Source of the DNA: REEB95 sp963810055
GTDB lineage: Bacteria > Pseudomonadota > Alphaproteobacteria > ATCC43930 > CGMCC-115725
Length of the DNA stretch: 64,000 bases
Direction: 5' to 3'
Assembly: GCA_963810055.1 (NCBI GenBank)
Contig: CAWEME010000020.1
Span: 93,079-157,078 of the forward strand
Below are positions 23,802 through 32,804 of the stretch, piece by piece (position 1 is the first letter of the stretch; each line of letters starts with the position of its first letter). A model generated the notes under the pieces. It did not search any database. It saw nothing but the letters and a program-made list of their open reading frames with translations, and was not told where the DNA came from. The translations under genes were made by a program, and so were the position numbers.

Positions 23802-24790
23802 GGCGCCCCCGCCTTGCCCGACGGGCTGCCGCCGGCGGGCGATGGCGGCGGGCGGATCGCCTTCAACGCCCACTGCGCCAGGCGCACCGAGCCCGGCACC
23901 AGCCCTTCCGGCACGAATATGACGATGGCGACGAAGATCGCGCCCAGCAGCATGTTCCAGCGCTCGATATAGGCGCTGGCCAGGTTCTTGACGATCACCA
24001 CCAAGGCGGCGCCGACGATCGGCCCCAGCAGCGTGCCCGAGCCGCCCGAAATCACCATCAGCACCGCCTCGGCCGAGGATGTCAGCACCAGGGTCGGCGG
24101 GGAGATGAACTTGGTGTAGTAGACGAACAGAATGCCGGCGACTGCGGTCAGGAACCCCGAGAACAGGCAGGCGAAAAACCGGATCAGCCACACATTGTAG
24201 CCCAGCGCGGTCATGCGCCGCGGCTGGTCGCGCGTGCCCTTGAGGCTGGCGCCGAAGGGCGAATGGACGAAGACCCATGCGCCGGACAGGGCGAGGAGGA
24301 AGACAACCAGCGTCGCGAAGTAGAAATGCGACGCGACCTCGAGATCAAGCCCGAACGGCATCGGACGCGCGGCCACGCCGACGCCGTTGTCGCCGCCGGT
24401 CAGGCTGACCCAGCTGTAGGCCAGACCCCACATGATCTGACCGAGCGCCAGCGTGATCATGATGAACCCGATGCCGGTGGCGCGAAGGCTGAGCGCGGCG
24501 AACACCGCCATGCCGGCGAGCGTCACCGTCAGCGCCAGCGCCACCGCGCTGAAATGGCCGCTGCCGCCGACGAGCGCGGCCGCCGTTGCGTAGCCCGCGA
24601 GGCCGAAAAGCCCGGCATGCCCCAGCGAAACCAGGCCGGCATAGCCGATCAGCACGTCGACGCCGAGCGCGAAGATCGCGTAGATCAGGATCTGGCTCGA
24701 GACGCTGATGTAATAGTCGCCCGGGACCCACCACGGCACGGCGGCGAGCGCCGCGAGCGCGACGACCAGCGCGGCGCGCGCGGCGGTCAT
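23798..24790 (-). CDS. livM: Branched-chain-type ABC importer permease, LivM-like
   Basis: A 330-aa inner-membrane permease with about nine hydrophobic segments. Family blocks include ALGVDVLIGYAGLVSLGHAGLFGLAGYATA, ATGIGFIMITLALGQIMWGLA, the cytoplasmic EAA-like loop around KGTRDQPRRMTALGYN, and GGSGTLLGPIVGAALV. No ATPase domain is fused at the C-terminus, so it does not supply the missing LivG. ATG 24790 overlaps the livH stop by 4 nt. Confidence 0.92.
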   Translation of the reverse strand: MTAARAALVVALAALAAVPWWVPGDYYISVSSQILIYAIFALGVDVLIGYAGLVSLGHAGLFGLAGYATAAALVGGSGHFSAVALALTVTLAGMAVFAALSLRATGIGFIMITLALGQIMWGLAYSWVSLTGGDNGVGVAARPMPFGLDLEVASHFYFATLVVFLLALSGAWVFVHSPFGASLKGTRDQPRRMTALGYNVWLIRFFACLFSGFLTAVAGILFVYYTKFISPPTLVLTSSAEAVLMVISGGSGTLLGPIVGAALVVIVKNLASAYIERWNMLLGAIFVAIVIFVPEGLVPGSVRLAQWALKAIRPPPSPAGGSPSGKAGAP

Positions 24791-25650
24791 GACGCGTGCC
24801 TGCCGAACAAGCCCTGCGGCCGCAGCACCAGCACCAGCACCATCGGCAGGAAGAGCACGAAATAGGCGAGCTCGGGAAACATCGCCTGGCCGAAATTGTA
24901 GAGGAAACCGATCAGGAAACTGCCGACCAGCGAGCCCAAGAGGCTCCCCGCCCCGCCCAGGATCACCACCACCAGCGCCAAGGGCAGCATGTCGGTGTCG
25001 AGCCCGGGATAGACCGTCAGGATCGGCGCGCCCATGATGCCGCCGAATCCCGCCAGCGCGGCCCCGAGACAGAACACGATGGTGAAGAGCCGCGAGACGC
25101 GGATGCCGACGACGCGCGCCATCTCGGGATCGTCCACCCCGGCGCGGATCATGGCGCCGAGCCGCGTCTTGTCGAGGAGCACCCAGAGCAGCGCCGCGAC
25201 CGCGCAGGCGACCAGGATGATGGCGATGCGGTAGATTGTGAAGAAGAGGCCGAAGGCGCGCACGCCACCGGCGAGAACCGGCGGGGTCGTCACCGAGATC
25301 GGGTCGCCGGTCCAGGTCAGCAGGCAAAAATCCGCGACGATGAAGGAGATGCCGAGCGTCACCAGCACCTGCGCCAGGATCGAGCCCGAAAGGCGACGCA
25401 GCAGCAGGCGCTCGATCACGCCGCCGAACACGGCGACCGTTGCCGCCGATCCCAGCGCCGCCAACCAGAACGGCAGATGCCAAGTCATATAGAGGCTCGC
25501 CCCGACATAGCCGCCGAGCATGAACATCGAGCCGTGCGTCAGGTTGGGGATGCGCATCAGGCCGAAGATCAGCGAGAACCCGGCCGACAACAGGAAGAGC
25601 AAGCCACCGAACGCGATGCTGTTGATGGCCAGTATTCCCCACAAACTCAT
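24787..25650 (-). CDS. livH: Branched-chain-type ABC importer permease, LivH-like
   Basis: A 287-aa permease with the LivH pattern: NSIAFGGLLFLLSAGFSLIFGLMRIPNLTHGSMFMLGGYVG at the N-terminus, GAMIRAGVDDPEMARVVGIRV in the cytoplasmic loop, and GAGSLLGSLVGSFLIG near the end. It pairs with LivM. It starts 79 bp after the binding-protein gene; a strong hairpin lies in that gap. Confidence 0.92.
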   Translation of the reverse strand: MSLWGILAINSIAFGGLLFLLSAGFSLIFGLMRIPNLTHGSMFMLGGYVGASLYMTWHLPFWLAALGSAATVAVFGGVIERLLLRRLSGSILAQVLVTLGISFIVADFCLLTWTGDPISVTTPPVLAGGVRAFGLFFTIYRIAIILVACAVAALLWVLLDKTRLGAMIRAGVDDPEMARVVGIRVSRLFTIVFCLGAALAGFGGIMGAPILTVYPGLDTDMLPLALVVVILGGAGSLLGSLVGSFLIGFLYNFGQAMFPELAYFVLFLPMVLVLVLRPQGLFGRHAS

Positions 25651-25685
25651 GACAGGCGTTCCCGGCGGCGCGGCCCCCGACCCCG

Positions 25686-25712
25686 GCCCTCTCCCGCGAC
25701 GCGGGAGAGGGC
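25686..25712. promoter_or_regulatory. 12-bp perfect hairpin between binding-protein gene and livH
   Basis: GCCCTCTCCCGC and GCGGGAGAGGGC form a perfect 12-bp stem with a 3-nt loop. It lies in the operon just after the substrate-binding-protein stop. Such intercistronic hairpins commonly protect the upstream mRNA and raise binding-protein expression over the membrane components. The core CCCTCTCCCGC/GCGGGAGAGGG also resembles a dispersed repeat I recall from other proteobacteria. Confidence 0.75.
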
Positions 25713-25729
25713 AAGGGTGCGGGCGGCGA

Positions 25730-26965
25730 TCAGGTCTTCACAGGCGGGTAGTCGCGCGAATAGGGCGGCTGCGCCAGGTACGTCGCCTCGTCGTAGGGCC
25801 AGAACTGGCTGACGTTCTCGTAGGTCTTCTGCGTGACGTTGGTGAGCTTGCCGCCTTGCTTGACGATCTTGCGGACATACATGTTGCCCACGGCGTTGCC
25901 GAGATGGTCGAAACGGAGCGGCCCGCGCACCGTGTCCTTGAGGCTGACCGCGCGCAGCGCCTTGACCGTCTGCTCCGGCTTCGACAAATCGCCGTGCAGC
26001 GCATGGAGGCCCGCCTCGACCACCTGGACGGAGACATACATGCTCGCGGCATAGAAGCCGGGGATTGCCTGATACTCCTTGTCCATCATCGCCTTGAACT
26101 TGTCGTTGGCGTCGTTCTTGAGGTCGATGGTGTAGGGGCAGGCGTTGACCAGTCCGATCGCCTCGTCGCCGAAGCGCGGCAGCAGCGCGTCGTCGCCCGC
26201 GGTCTCGCCGCCGCACACCGGCAGCTTGAGGCCGACATCCGCGTACTGTTTCATGAACTTGACCGGCCCGGCGCCGGCGAAACCCTGATGGACGCCGTCG
26301 CAATCCTGGATCTGGGCGATGAACGGCGTAAAGTCCGGCGCGCCGAGCGGCGCCCAGATCTTCTTCACCACCTTGCCGCCGGCATCCTCGAACACCTGCT
26401 GGAAGCCGCCTTCCTGCTCGTAACCGAAGGCGAAATCGGAATCGATGCAGGCCACCCTCTTCAAGCCCATCACCTTGGCGGCAAAGTCGCCCATCACGTG
26501 CTCCGCCTGCGACGAGGTCGCCGAGCAGCGGGTCAGGAACGGATTGGGCTTGCGCTGCGTCAGATCGTCGGCGCCGGCGAGGCAGAGCGTCGGCGTCTTG
26601 GTCTGGACGATGTAATCGGAGATCGCAAACATCTCGAACGCGGCGAGGGGACCGAGGATGATGCTGACCTTGTCGCGCTCCACCAGCTCCTGCGCCTTGG
26701 TCTTGGTTATGGCCGGGCTGCTGCCGGTGTCGGCGACCACGAAATCGATCTTGCGGCCGGCGAGGGTCATGTTCTTCGACTTGAGGTAGGCGGTGACCCC
26801 CTGCTCCATCTGGAAGCCGCCTTCGGCGAGCGCACCGGTCTTATCGCACAGCAGGCCGATCTTCACCGGCGCTGATTGCGCGATCGACGGCATCGGGAAC
26901 GCCGCCGTGGACGCCACGGCCGCCGTACCCGCCAGGAATTTGCGGCGATTGAGCTTGAACGACAT
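25730..26965 (-). CDS. ABC importer substrate-binding protein (LivK/Peripla_BP_6 type), Tat-exported
   Basis: A 411-aa periplasmic binding protein. The N-terminus NRRKFLAGTAAVASTAAFPMPSIAQS is a twin-arginine-type signal with cleavage after AQS or nearby. The mature part is a two-lobe type I fold: VKIGLLCDKTGALAEGGFQMEQG, FVVADTGSSPAITKTKAQEL and GDFAAKVMGLKRVACIDSDFAFG. GGGAGGG precedes the ATG. It is the first gene of a livK-H-M-F order transcribed leftwards. In this family ligands range from amino acids to amides, urea and aromatic acids, so the hydroxylase and amidohydrolase neighbours suggest an aromatic or N-heterocyclic acid here. Confidence 0.9.
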   Translation of the reverse strand: MSFKLNRRKFLAGTAAVASTAAFPMPSIAQSAPVKIGLLCDKTGALAEGGFQMEQGVTAYLKSKNMTLAGRKIDFVVADTGSSPAITKTKAQELVERDKVSIILGPLAAFEMFAISDYIVQTKTPTLCLAGADDLTQRKPNPFLTRCSATSSQAEHVMGDFAAKVMGLKRVACIDSDFAFGYEQEGGFQQVFEDAGGKVVKKIWAPLGAPDFTPFIAQIQDCDGVHQGFAGAGPVKFMKQYADVGLKLPVCGGETAGDDALLPRFGDEAIGLVNACPYTIDLKNDANDKFKAMMDKEYQAIPGFYAASMYVSVQVVEAGLHALHGDLSKPEQTVKALRAVSLKDTVRGPLRFDHLGNAVGNMYVRKIVKQGGKLTNVTQKTYENVSQFWPYDEATYLAQPPYSRDYPPVKT

Positions 26966-27107
26966 GATCCCTCCCTATTTTCCGTGTTCCGGGCCGGCTT
27001 GAACCGCGGCCCTTTATTGTGTTTTGGTCGGCCGTGAGGATAGTGACATTTCCCGAATCTCTGCAACCTTTGATTAGCGGCCCTTGCTCCGGCTTCGCAA
27101 GACGGCC

Positions 27108-29477
27108 CTAACCCTTTCCCAAAGCCTTGAGGATGCGTTGCGGCGTCATCGGCTGGGATGAAACCCGGACCTTGAAGGGTTTGAGCGCGTCGTTGACCGC
27201 GTTCATCACCGCCGCTGGCGCGCCCGCGGTGCCGGCCTCGCCCGCGCCCTTGGCGCCCAGATCGGAATCCGCCGTCAGGGTTTCGATATGCGCGACCTGG
27301 ATGTCGGGCATTTCCGCCGCCATCGGCACCAGGTAATCGGCGAGATTGCCGTTCCGCAGCTGGCCTTGAGCGTCATAGAGGCACTCCTCGTAAAGCGCGC
27401 CGCCGATGCCCTGCACCACCCCGCCGCGGATCTGTTCGTCCACCAGCATGGGATTGATGACGCGGCCGCAATCCTCCACCACCCAATGCTTCAGCAGACG
27501 GACGAAGCCGGTCTCCGCGTCGAGCTCGAGATACGAGCCTTGCACGCTGTTGGTGAAGGCGAAGGGATAGAGCTTGGGCATGTAATGGCGCGTCGCCGCC
27601 ATTTCGGGCTGGGTCCCGGGCGGCAAGGTGTCGCCGCGGAAATAGGCCGCGCGCCCGACCTCGTCCAGGCCGATGCGGCGGGCGCCGGTTTTGTCGATGA
27701 CCCAGCCCTCGGCGAGATCGAGTTCCGCGGCGGGGGTTTGCAGCATGATGCCGGCGAGCGCCAGGATGTTCTGCTTGAGCGCGTGCGCCGCCTGCAGCAC
27801 CGCCTCGCCGCCGATGCCGGCGCCGCGCGAGGCCCAGGTGCCGCCGCCATAGGGGGTGCGCTCGGTGTCGCCGGTGACGATGCGCACTTTTTCGATCGGC
27901 AGACCCAAGACCGAGGCGGCGATCTGCGCCGCCATCGCCTCGGTGCCCTGGCCCTGTTCGGTGACGCTGAAGGCGCAGGTGACGCTGCCGCCAGGATCGA
28001 GCCGGATGGTGGCGCCGTCCTGGGCCGAGATCGGCGCGCCGCCGACGCCGTAGAAAGCCGGGCCGGGATTGGTGAGTTCGACGAAAGAAGCGAGGCCGAT
28101 GCCGCGATGGATTCCCCGCTGGCGCAGTTCGGCCTGCTCGCGCCGCAGGCCCTCGTAATCCATGAGCTTCAGCAGTTTCTCCAGCGCCGCCTGGTGCGAC
28201 AGCTTCTCGAATTTGAGGCCCGAGGCGGTGGTCCAGGGATAGGCATCGTCGGGAATCAAATTGATGCGGCGGATCTGGGCCGGGTCGAGATTCAACTCCG
28301 CGGCGGCGCGGTCCACGATCGCCTCGGTCACGGCGGCGGCGATGGGGTGGCCGACGGCGCGGTATTGCGTGGTCGGGGGCTTGTTCTGGAAGGCGACGCA
28401 GAGATTCGCGCGGTAATTGCGATGGCGGTACCAGGAGCCGGTCAGATTGACCACCTGGTTGCCTTCGACCGCGCTGGTGCGCGGATATGTCGAATAAGGC
28501 CCGATGCCGGTGAGATCGTCCATTTCCAAGGCCAGGATTTCGCCCGTCTTGGTCAGCGCGAGGCGCGCCTTGACCCGGTGCTCGCGCGCATGGATGTCGG
28601 AGACGAAGGATTCGAGCCGGTCGGCGACGAACTTGACCGGCCGGCCGAGCAGCAGGCTCGCCGCCACCGCCGCCATGTCGTCGGGATAGACGTGAATCTT
28701 GATGCCGTAGGAGCCGCCGACATCGGGGCACAGCACGCGCACCGCGTTTTCCGCCAAGCCGAAATGCTTGGCGAAAATCTCCTTCATCATGTGCGGCGCC
28801 TGGTTGGAGTAATGCACGGTCAGGCTTTCGCCGGCGGCATCGTAATCGGCCAGGATGGAGCGCGGCTCGGGGCAAACGCCGGTGTGGCGGGCGAAGGAAT
28901 ACTCCTCCTCCACCACCGCGAAGGCCTTGGCGAAAGCGGCATCGACCTCGCCCGCTTCGATCGAACGGGTGAAGGCGAGATTGTCGCCGAGCTCGGCATG
29001 GATGGGCTTCGCTCCGGGCGCGAGCGCGGCCGCCATGTCCGTGACGGGGACCAATTCCTGCCATTCGATCCTGACCAGCGCAGCCGCGTCCTCCGCGAGC
29101 GCGCGGCTTTCGGCGGCGACCGCCGCGACCGGCTCGCCTTGCCAGGTGGCGCGTTCGCGCGCCAGGGGATGCTGCGGCGGCGATTTGAGCCCCTTGAAAT
29201 GGGTCAGCACGCCGACCCAGGGCGTGTAACGGCCCTCGAAATCCTTGGCCGAAAACACGGCGACCACGCCGGGGGCGCGCCTCGCCGCGGACGCATCGAT
29301 CGAAAGAATGCGCGCATGGGCGTAAGGCGAGCGGACGAAGGCGAGATGCACCAGCCGGGGCAGGCGCAGATCGTCGACAAAACGCCCGCCGCCCGCCAAG
29401 AGCCGCTTGGCGTTGGGGCGCGGCACGCGCTTGCCGATATAGCTCGCCGGACGGTCGAGGAAGGAGAGGATGCTCAT
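27108..29477 (-). CDS. Molybdenum hydroxylase large subunit, second copy
   Basis: A 789-aa xanthine-dehydrogenase-family Mo subunit. It has the hammerhead domain (RLLAGGGRFVDDLRLPRLVHLAFVRSPYAHA), GGSYGIKIHVYPDD, EQGQGTEAMAAQ and the catalytic-Glu region KGAGEAGTAGAPAAVMNAVND. The substrate-channel block that usually reads YRGAGRPEA is changed to YRAVGHPIAAA, so its substrate pocket differs from the copy at 20765-23059. There is no CO-dehydrogenase AYRCSFR. The ATG at 29477 overlaps the FeS-subunit stop by 4 nt, so the order FAD-FeS-Mo forms a coupled operon. Confidence 0.9.
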   Translation of the reverse strand: MSILSFLDRPASYIGKRVPRPNAKRLLAGGGRFVDDLRLPRLVHLAFVRSPYAHARILSIDASAARRAPGVVAVFSAKDFEGRYTPWVGVLTHFKGLKSPPQHPLARERATWQGEPVAAVAAESRALAEDAAALVRIEWQELVPVTDMAAALAPGAKPIHAELGDNLAFTRSIEAGEVDAAFAKAFAVVEEEYSFARHTGVCPEPRSILADYDAAGESLTVHYSNQAPHMMKEIFAKHFGLAENAVRVLCPDVGGSYGIKIHVYPDDMAAVAASLLLGRPVKFVADRLESFVSDIHAREHRVKARLALTKTGEILALEMDDLTGIGPYSTYPRTSAVEGNQVVNLTGSWYRHRNYRANLCVAFQNKPPTTQYRAVGHPIAAAVTEAIVDRAAAELNLDPAQIRRINLIPDDAYPWTTASGLKFEKLSHQAALEKLLKLMDYEGLRREQAELRQRGIHRGIGLASFVELTNPGPAFYGVGGAPISAQDGATIRLDPGGSVTCAFSVTEQGQGTEAMAAQIAASVLGLPIEKVRIVTGDTERTPYGGGTWASRGAGIGGEAVLQAAHALKQNILALAGIMLQTPAAELDLAEGWVIDKTGARRIGLDEVGRAAYFRGDTLPPGTQPEMAATRHYMPKLYPFAFTNSVQGSYLELDAETGFVRLLKHWVVEDCGRVINPMLVDEQIRGGVVQGIGGALYEECLYDAQGQLRNGNLADYLVPMAAEMPDIQVAHIETLTADSDLGAKGAGEAGTAGAPAAVMNAVNDALKPFKVRVSSQPMTPQRILKALGKG

Positions 29478-29968
29478 TTCCGGCCGCCTTTCGCCGCCCG
29501 GATCTTGGCCACGTCTTCCACCGCGTCGACGATGGCGTGATAGCCGGTGCAACGGCAGTAATTGCCCGAGAGATAGTCCCGAATATCGGCGCGCGAGGGA
29601 GTTTGGTTCTCGCGCAACAGCGTTTCGGCGGAGAGCAACATGCCCGCGCTGCAAAAGCCGCATTGCACCGCGTTGCGACGCTGAAATGCTTCTTGCAGAT
29701 CGGCGAGGACGCCCGAACGCGACAGGCCCTCGATGGTTTCGACGCGGCAGCCTTCGAGCTGGGCCGCGAAGACGAGACAGCCGCGCGCTAACGCGCCATC
29801 AATGAGAACGGTGCAGGCGCCGCACACGCCGTGCTCGCAGGACCAACGCGTGCCGGTGAGGCCCAATTCGTCGCGCAGGAAATCGACCAGGTTGAGCCGC
29901 GGCTCGACCTCGCGCGCGACGTTTTCGCCGTTGACGGTAAGGCGGATGGAGATTCTATCGCCGCTCAT
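29474..29968 (-). CDS. Molybdenum hydroxylase [2Fe-2S] subunit
   Basis: A 164-aa small subunit. The plant-ferredoxin-type cluster is at CEHGVCGACTVLIDG, with the fourth Cys further on (RGCLVF). The second cluster motifs are QCGFCSAGM and NYCRCTGYHAIV. It passes electrons from the Mo centre to the FAD subunit. The start at 29968 (MSGDRISIRL) overlaps the upstream stop by 4 nt. It likely serves both large subunits of the region. Confidence 0.94.
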   Translation of the reverse strand: MSGDRISIRLTVNGENVAREVEPRLNLVDFLRDELGLTGTRWSCEHGVCGACTVLIDGALARGCLVFAAQLEGCRVETIEGLSRSGVLADLQEAFQRRNAVQCGFCSAGMLLSAETLLRENQTPSRADIRDYLSGNYCRCTGYHAIVDAVEDVAKIRAAKGGRK

Positions 29969-30819
29969 GACGCCGCCAATTGCCCGAGCGCGCGGGTCAA
30001 CAGAACCTGGGCCAAATGACGTTTCATCTCCGGCGAGGCGTTGAGATCGCCCAAGGGCGCAAGCTCGGCCGCCAGTGCCGCGCAAGCCGCGCCGGACGCA
30101 TCAAGCGGCGTCTTGCCCTGGAGCGCCGCGGCGGCTTTCACGGCCTCGACCGGCTTCGCGCCCACGCCGAAATAGACCGCGCGCGCGGCGGCGATCGTCC
30201 CGGCCTTGATCTCCGCCGCCAAGGCCAAGCCGCAGATGGCGTAATCGCCCCGGCGGCGCGCCAGTTCGAGGAAAACATTGCGGCGGCCGGACGGGGAAAC
30301 CGGAATCTCGACCGCTTCCAGGATTTCGCCAGGCGCGAGAGAGGTCTGATAAATCCCGGTGAAGAAATCGCGCGCCTTGACGCGGCGCTTGCCCTGGCGG
30401 CTCGCCAGATGGATTTCGGCGTCGAGCGCCACGGCGCAGGCCGGCAGCTCGGCCGCCGGGTCGGCATAAGCGAGGCTGCCGCCGAGCGTGCCGCGATTGC
30501 GGATCGCCGCATGGGCGATGAAAGGCGCGGCCTTGGCCAGCAGCGGCGCGAACCTCGCCACCAGCGGCGAGGCTATGAGTTCGGCATGGCGCGTCAGCGC
30601 GCCCAGGCGCAGCGCGCCATTGCGCTCGGTTATGCCGGCGAGCTCGCCGAGCCCGTTGATGTCGATCAGCGTTTCGGGCTCCAACAGCCGCATGTTGAGC
30701 GCCGGCACCAGGCTTTGCCCGCCGGCCAGGAGACGCGCGCCCGAGGCATTGCCGCCCAGCATGGCCAGCGCCTCGGCGAGCGAATGCGGCTTCAGATAAC
30801 GGAATCGCGGCGCCTTCAG
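29965..30819 (-). CDS. Molybdenum hydroxylase FAD-binding subunit
   Basis: A CoxM/XdhB-type subunit of about 284 aa. It has RFRYLKPHSLAEALAML, the FAD-phosphate loop ARLLAGGQSLVPALNMRL, and the second FAD motif AIRNRGTLGGSLAYADPAAELPA. There is no ATG, GTG or TTG at the expected family start. CTG 30819, directly after GGGGGAGG, gives the right length. An upstream TTG at 30861 or 30864 is the alternative, without a ribosome site. Divergent from the TetR gene at 30929. First gene of the FAD-FeS-Mo operon. Confidence 0.88.
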   Translation of the reverse strand: MKAPRFRYLKPHSLAEALAMLGGNASGARLLAGGQSLVPALNMRLLEPETLIDINGLGELAGITERNGALRLGALTRHAELIASPLVARFAPLLAKAAPFIAHAAIRNRGTLGGSLAYADPAAELPACAVALDAEIHLASRQGKRRVKARDFFTGIYQTSLAPGEILEAVEIPVSPSGRRNVFLELARRRGDYAICGLALAAEIKAGTIAAARAVYFGVGAKPVEAVKAAAALQGKTPLDASGAACAALAAELAPLGDLNASPEMKRHLAQVLLTRALGQLAAS

Positions 30820-30928
30820 CCCGGCCTCCCCCGCGCCGGTTGCTTGATCTTCCGGCTTCAACAAGAATGGGCGCAACCGGCGGCCGCCGTCAATCGACAG
30901 CGGCTTCCGGGGGAGGTAACGGCGTCCG

Positions 30929-31612
30929 ATGGCCAAGAAGAAGTCGAAAAGCAAAAAATCGAAGGCCGGGCCGGCGCGGCCGGTGCAGCGCCGGCTCAAG
31001 CCCGACCAGCGCGAGCGCCTGATCGCCCAGGCGGCGGTGCGCTTCTTCGCCGAGCACGGTTTCGAGGGCAAGACCCGCGAGCTGGCGCGGCGTTTGGGCA
31101 TCGCCCAGCCGCTGCTCTACCGCTATTTCCCGTCGAAGCAGGCGCTGATCGACCGGGTCTACCGCGAGGTGTTCGTCGATCCCTGGCTGCCCGAATGGCT
31201 GGAGAAACTCGCCGACCGCTCCCGGCCGTTGAAGCAACGCCTGCAGGAATTCTACATCGGCCTGGCGCATGCCTCGATCGGCCATGACCGGGTGCGGCTT
31301 TACATATTCGCGGGCCTGAAAGGGCTCGACATCAACGCCCGTTTCCTCCGGACGCTGAGGAACCGGGTCTTCACCGCGGTGCTGGGCGAAATCCGCCATA
31401 CCTACCGCCTGCCGTCCTTGAGCAAGGTGCCGATGACCGAATTGGAAACCGAGCTGATCTGGGGCCTGTTCGCCTCGATCTTCTATATCGGCGTGCGGCG
31501 CTGGATATACGGGCTGAAGGTGCCGGAGGATATCGACCGCGTGGTGGCAGCCAAGGTGTCGGCCATGCTCGACGGCATGCCCAAGGAAATCGCCCGGATA
31601 TTGGAAGGCTGA
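30929..31612 (+). CDS. TetR-family transcriptional regulator
   Basis: A 227-aa regulator. A Lys-rich N-terminal tail (MAKKKSKSKKSKAG) precedes a canonical TetR helix-turn-helix (FFAEHGFEGKTRELARRLGIAQPLLYRYFPSKQALIDRVY), followed by an all-helical ligand domain. It is divergent from the FAD-subunit gene (about 110-bp gap) and 1 nt upstream of the monooxygenase gene. It probably controls both, in response to the substrate of the pathway. Confidence 0.9.
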   Translation: MAKKKSKSKKSKAGPARPVQRRLKPDQRERLIAQAAVRFFAEHGFEGKTRELARRLGIAQPLLYRYFPSKQALIDRVYREVFVDPWLPEWLEKLADRSRPLKQRLQEFYIGLAHASIGHDRVRLYIFAGLKGLDINARFLRTLRNRVFTAVLGEIRHTYRLPSLSKVPMTELETELIWGLFASIFYIGVRRWIYGLKVPEDIDRVVAAKVSAMLDGMPKEIARILEG

Positions 31613-31613
31613 G

Positions 31614-32792
31614 ATGGCGGCGCCCCCCGGATTGGATGAATTGAAGGCGCGGGCGCGGGAGCTGGCGCCGGCGTTGCGCGGCCGCGCGGCGCAAGCGGAG
31701 GAATTGCGCCGCGTGCCGGACGAATCGATCGCCGATCTGCATCAGGCCGGATTGTTCCGCGCCTTCCAGCCCAGGCGCTTGGGCGGCAGCGAAGTCCCTT
31801 ACCGCGCCATGGTCGAGCTGGGATCGATCCTGGCGCGCGGCTGCGGCTCGACCGCCTGGGTGCTGACCAACCTCGCCAGCCATCACTGGATGCTCGGCAT
31901 GTGGCCCAAAGCGGCCCAGGACGAGATCTGGGGCGCGGACGGGCCGGACGTGCTGATCGGCTCGGCCTTCGCCTTTCCCGCGGGCCGCGCGGTCAAGGTG
32001 AAAGGCGGTCACCGGCTCAAAGGGCGCTGGCCGTTTTCGAGTGGCGTCGACCCGTCGAAATGGAATTTCATCGGCGCGCTGGCCGAGGAAGAGGGCAAGC
32101 TCGAGCCGCGGGTCTTTATCGTCAAGGCGGCGGATTACGCCATCATCGACAATTGGCACGCCGCCGGATTGGCCGGCACCGGCAGCAAGGACGTCGAGAT
32201 AAAAGACGCCTTCGTGCCCGACCACCGCAGCCTGTCGCCCGCCCAGATTTCCGGCGGGGAAACCCCGGGCAGCGCGGTCAATCCCGGGCCGCTTTACCGC
32301 CTGCCGGTTTTCAGCCTGTTCCCGTTCATCCTGTCCGCCGTCGCGCTGGGGCTGGCGCAAGGCGCGATCGAGGAATTCACCCAATCGATGCGCGGGCGCG
32401 CCGGGACTTATGCCGGCAAGAAGCTCGCCGATCTCGCCACGCTGCAGCTGCGTTTGGCCGAATCTGCCGCACTTGCCGACGCGGCCGAGAAGACGATGAT
32501 CGCGGCTTGCGAGGAAGCGACGGTCCAAACCGAGGCCGGGAAAATCCCCGCGCTCGAGGACCGGGTGCGCTGGCGGCGCGACGCCGCCTATGGCGCGGGG
32601 ATGTGCGCCAAGGCGGTCGATCTGCTGTTCGCCGGCGCGGGCGGCAACGCCATCTACAAGAGCAACCCGTTGCAGCGCATCTGGCGCGACGTGCACGCCG
32701 CCAACGGGCATTACCTGATGAGCTGGGACATGGCCGGGACGCTTTACGGCCGGGTGGCGCTGGGCCTGCCGCCGGAGATGCCGGTGTTGTGA
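31614..32792 (+). CDS. Acyl-CoA-dehydrogenase-fold flavin monooxygenase (HsaA/HpaB-C2-like)
   Basis: A 392-aa group D flavoprotein monooxygenase candidate. Features are ADLHQAGLFRAFQPRRLGGSEV, the GCGSTAWVLTNLASHHWMLGMWP block typical of HsaA and p-hydroxyphenylacetate hydroxylase C2 rather than true acyl-CoA dehydrogenases, LKGRWPFSSGVDPSKW, and a C-terminal domain ending in HAANGHYLMSWD. The acyl-CoA dehydrogenase catalytic Glu is not evident. Such enzymes use reduced flavin from a separate reductase to hydroxylate aromatic or related substrates; no reductase gene is adjacent. Transcribed with the TetR gene. Confidence 0.8.
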   Translation: MAAPPGLDELKARARELAPALRGRAAQAEELRRVPDESIADLHQAGLFRAFQPRRLGGSEVPYRAMVELGSILARGCGSTAWVLTNLASHHWMLGMWPKAAQDEIWGADGPDVLIGSAFAFPAGRAVKVKGGHRLKGRWPFSSGVDPSKWNFIGALAEEEGKLEPRVFIVKAADYAIIDNWHAAGLAGTGSKDVEIKDAFVPDHRSLSPAQISGGETPGSAVNPGPLYRLPVFSLFPFILSAVALGLAQGAIEEFTQSMRGRAGTYAGKKLADLATLQLRLAESAALADAAEKTMIAACEEATVQTEAGKIPALEDRVRWRRDAAYGAGMCAKAVDLLFAGAGGNAIYKSNPLQRIWRDVHAANGHYLMSWDMAGTLYGRVALGLPPEMPVL

Positions 32793-32804
32793 CCGCGTAG
32801 CACA

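Noticed and set aside
23085..24278. Longer 397-aa version of the LivF ATPase
   Set aside because: The extra N-terminus is a frame shadow of livM. ATG 23801 with a 4-nt overlap gives the correct LivF length.
20765..31101. Aerobic carbon monoxide dehydrogenase (coxMSL)
   Set aside because: Gene order resembles cox, but both large subunits lack the AYRCSFR active-site signature, so CO oxidation is not supported.
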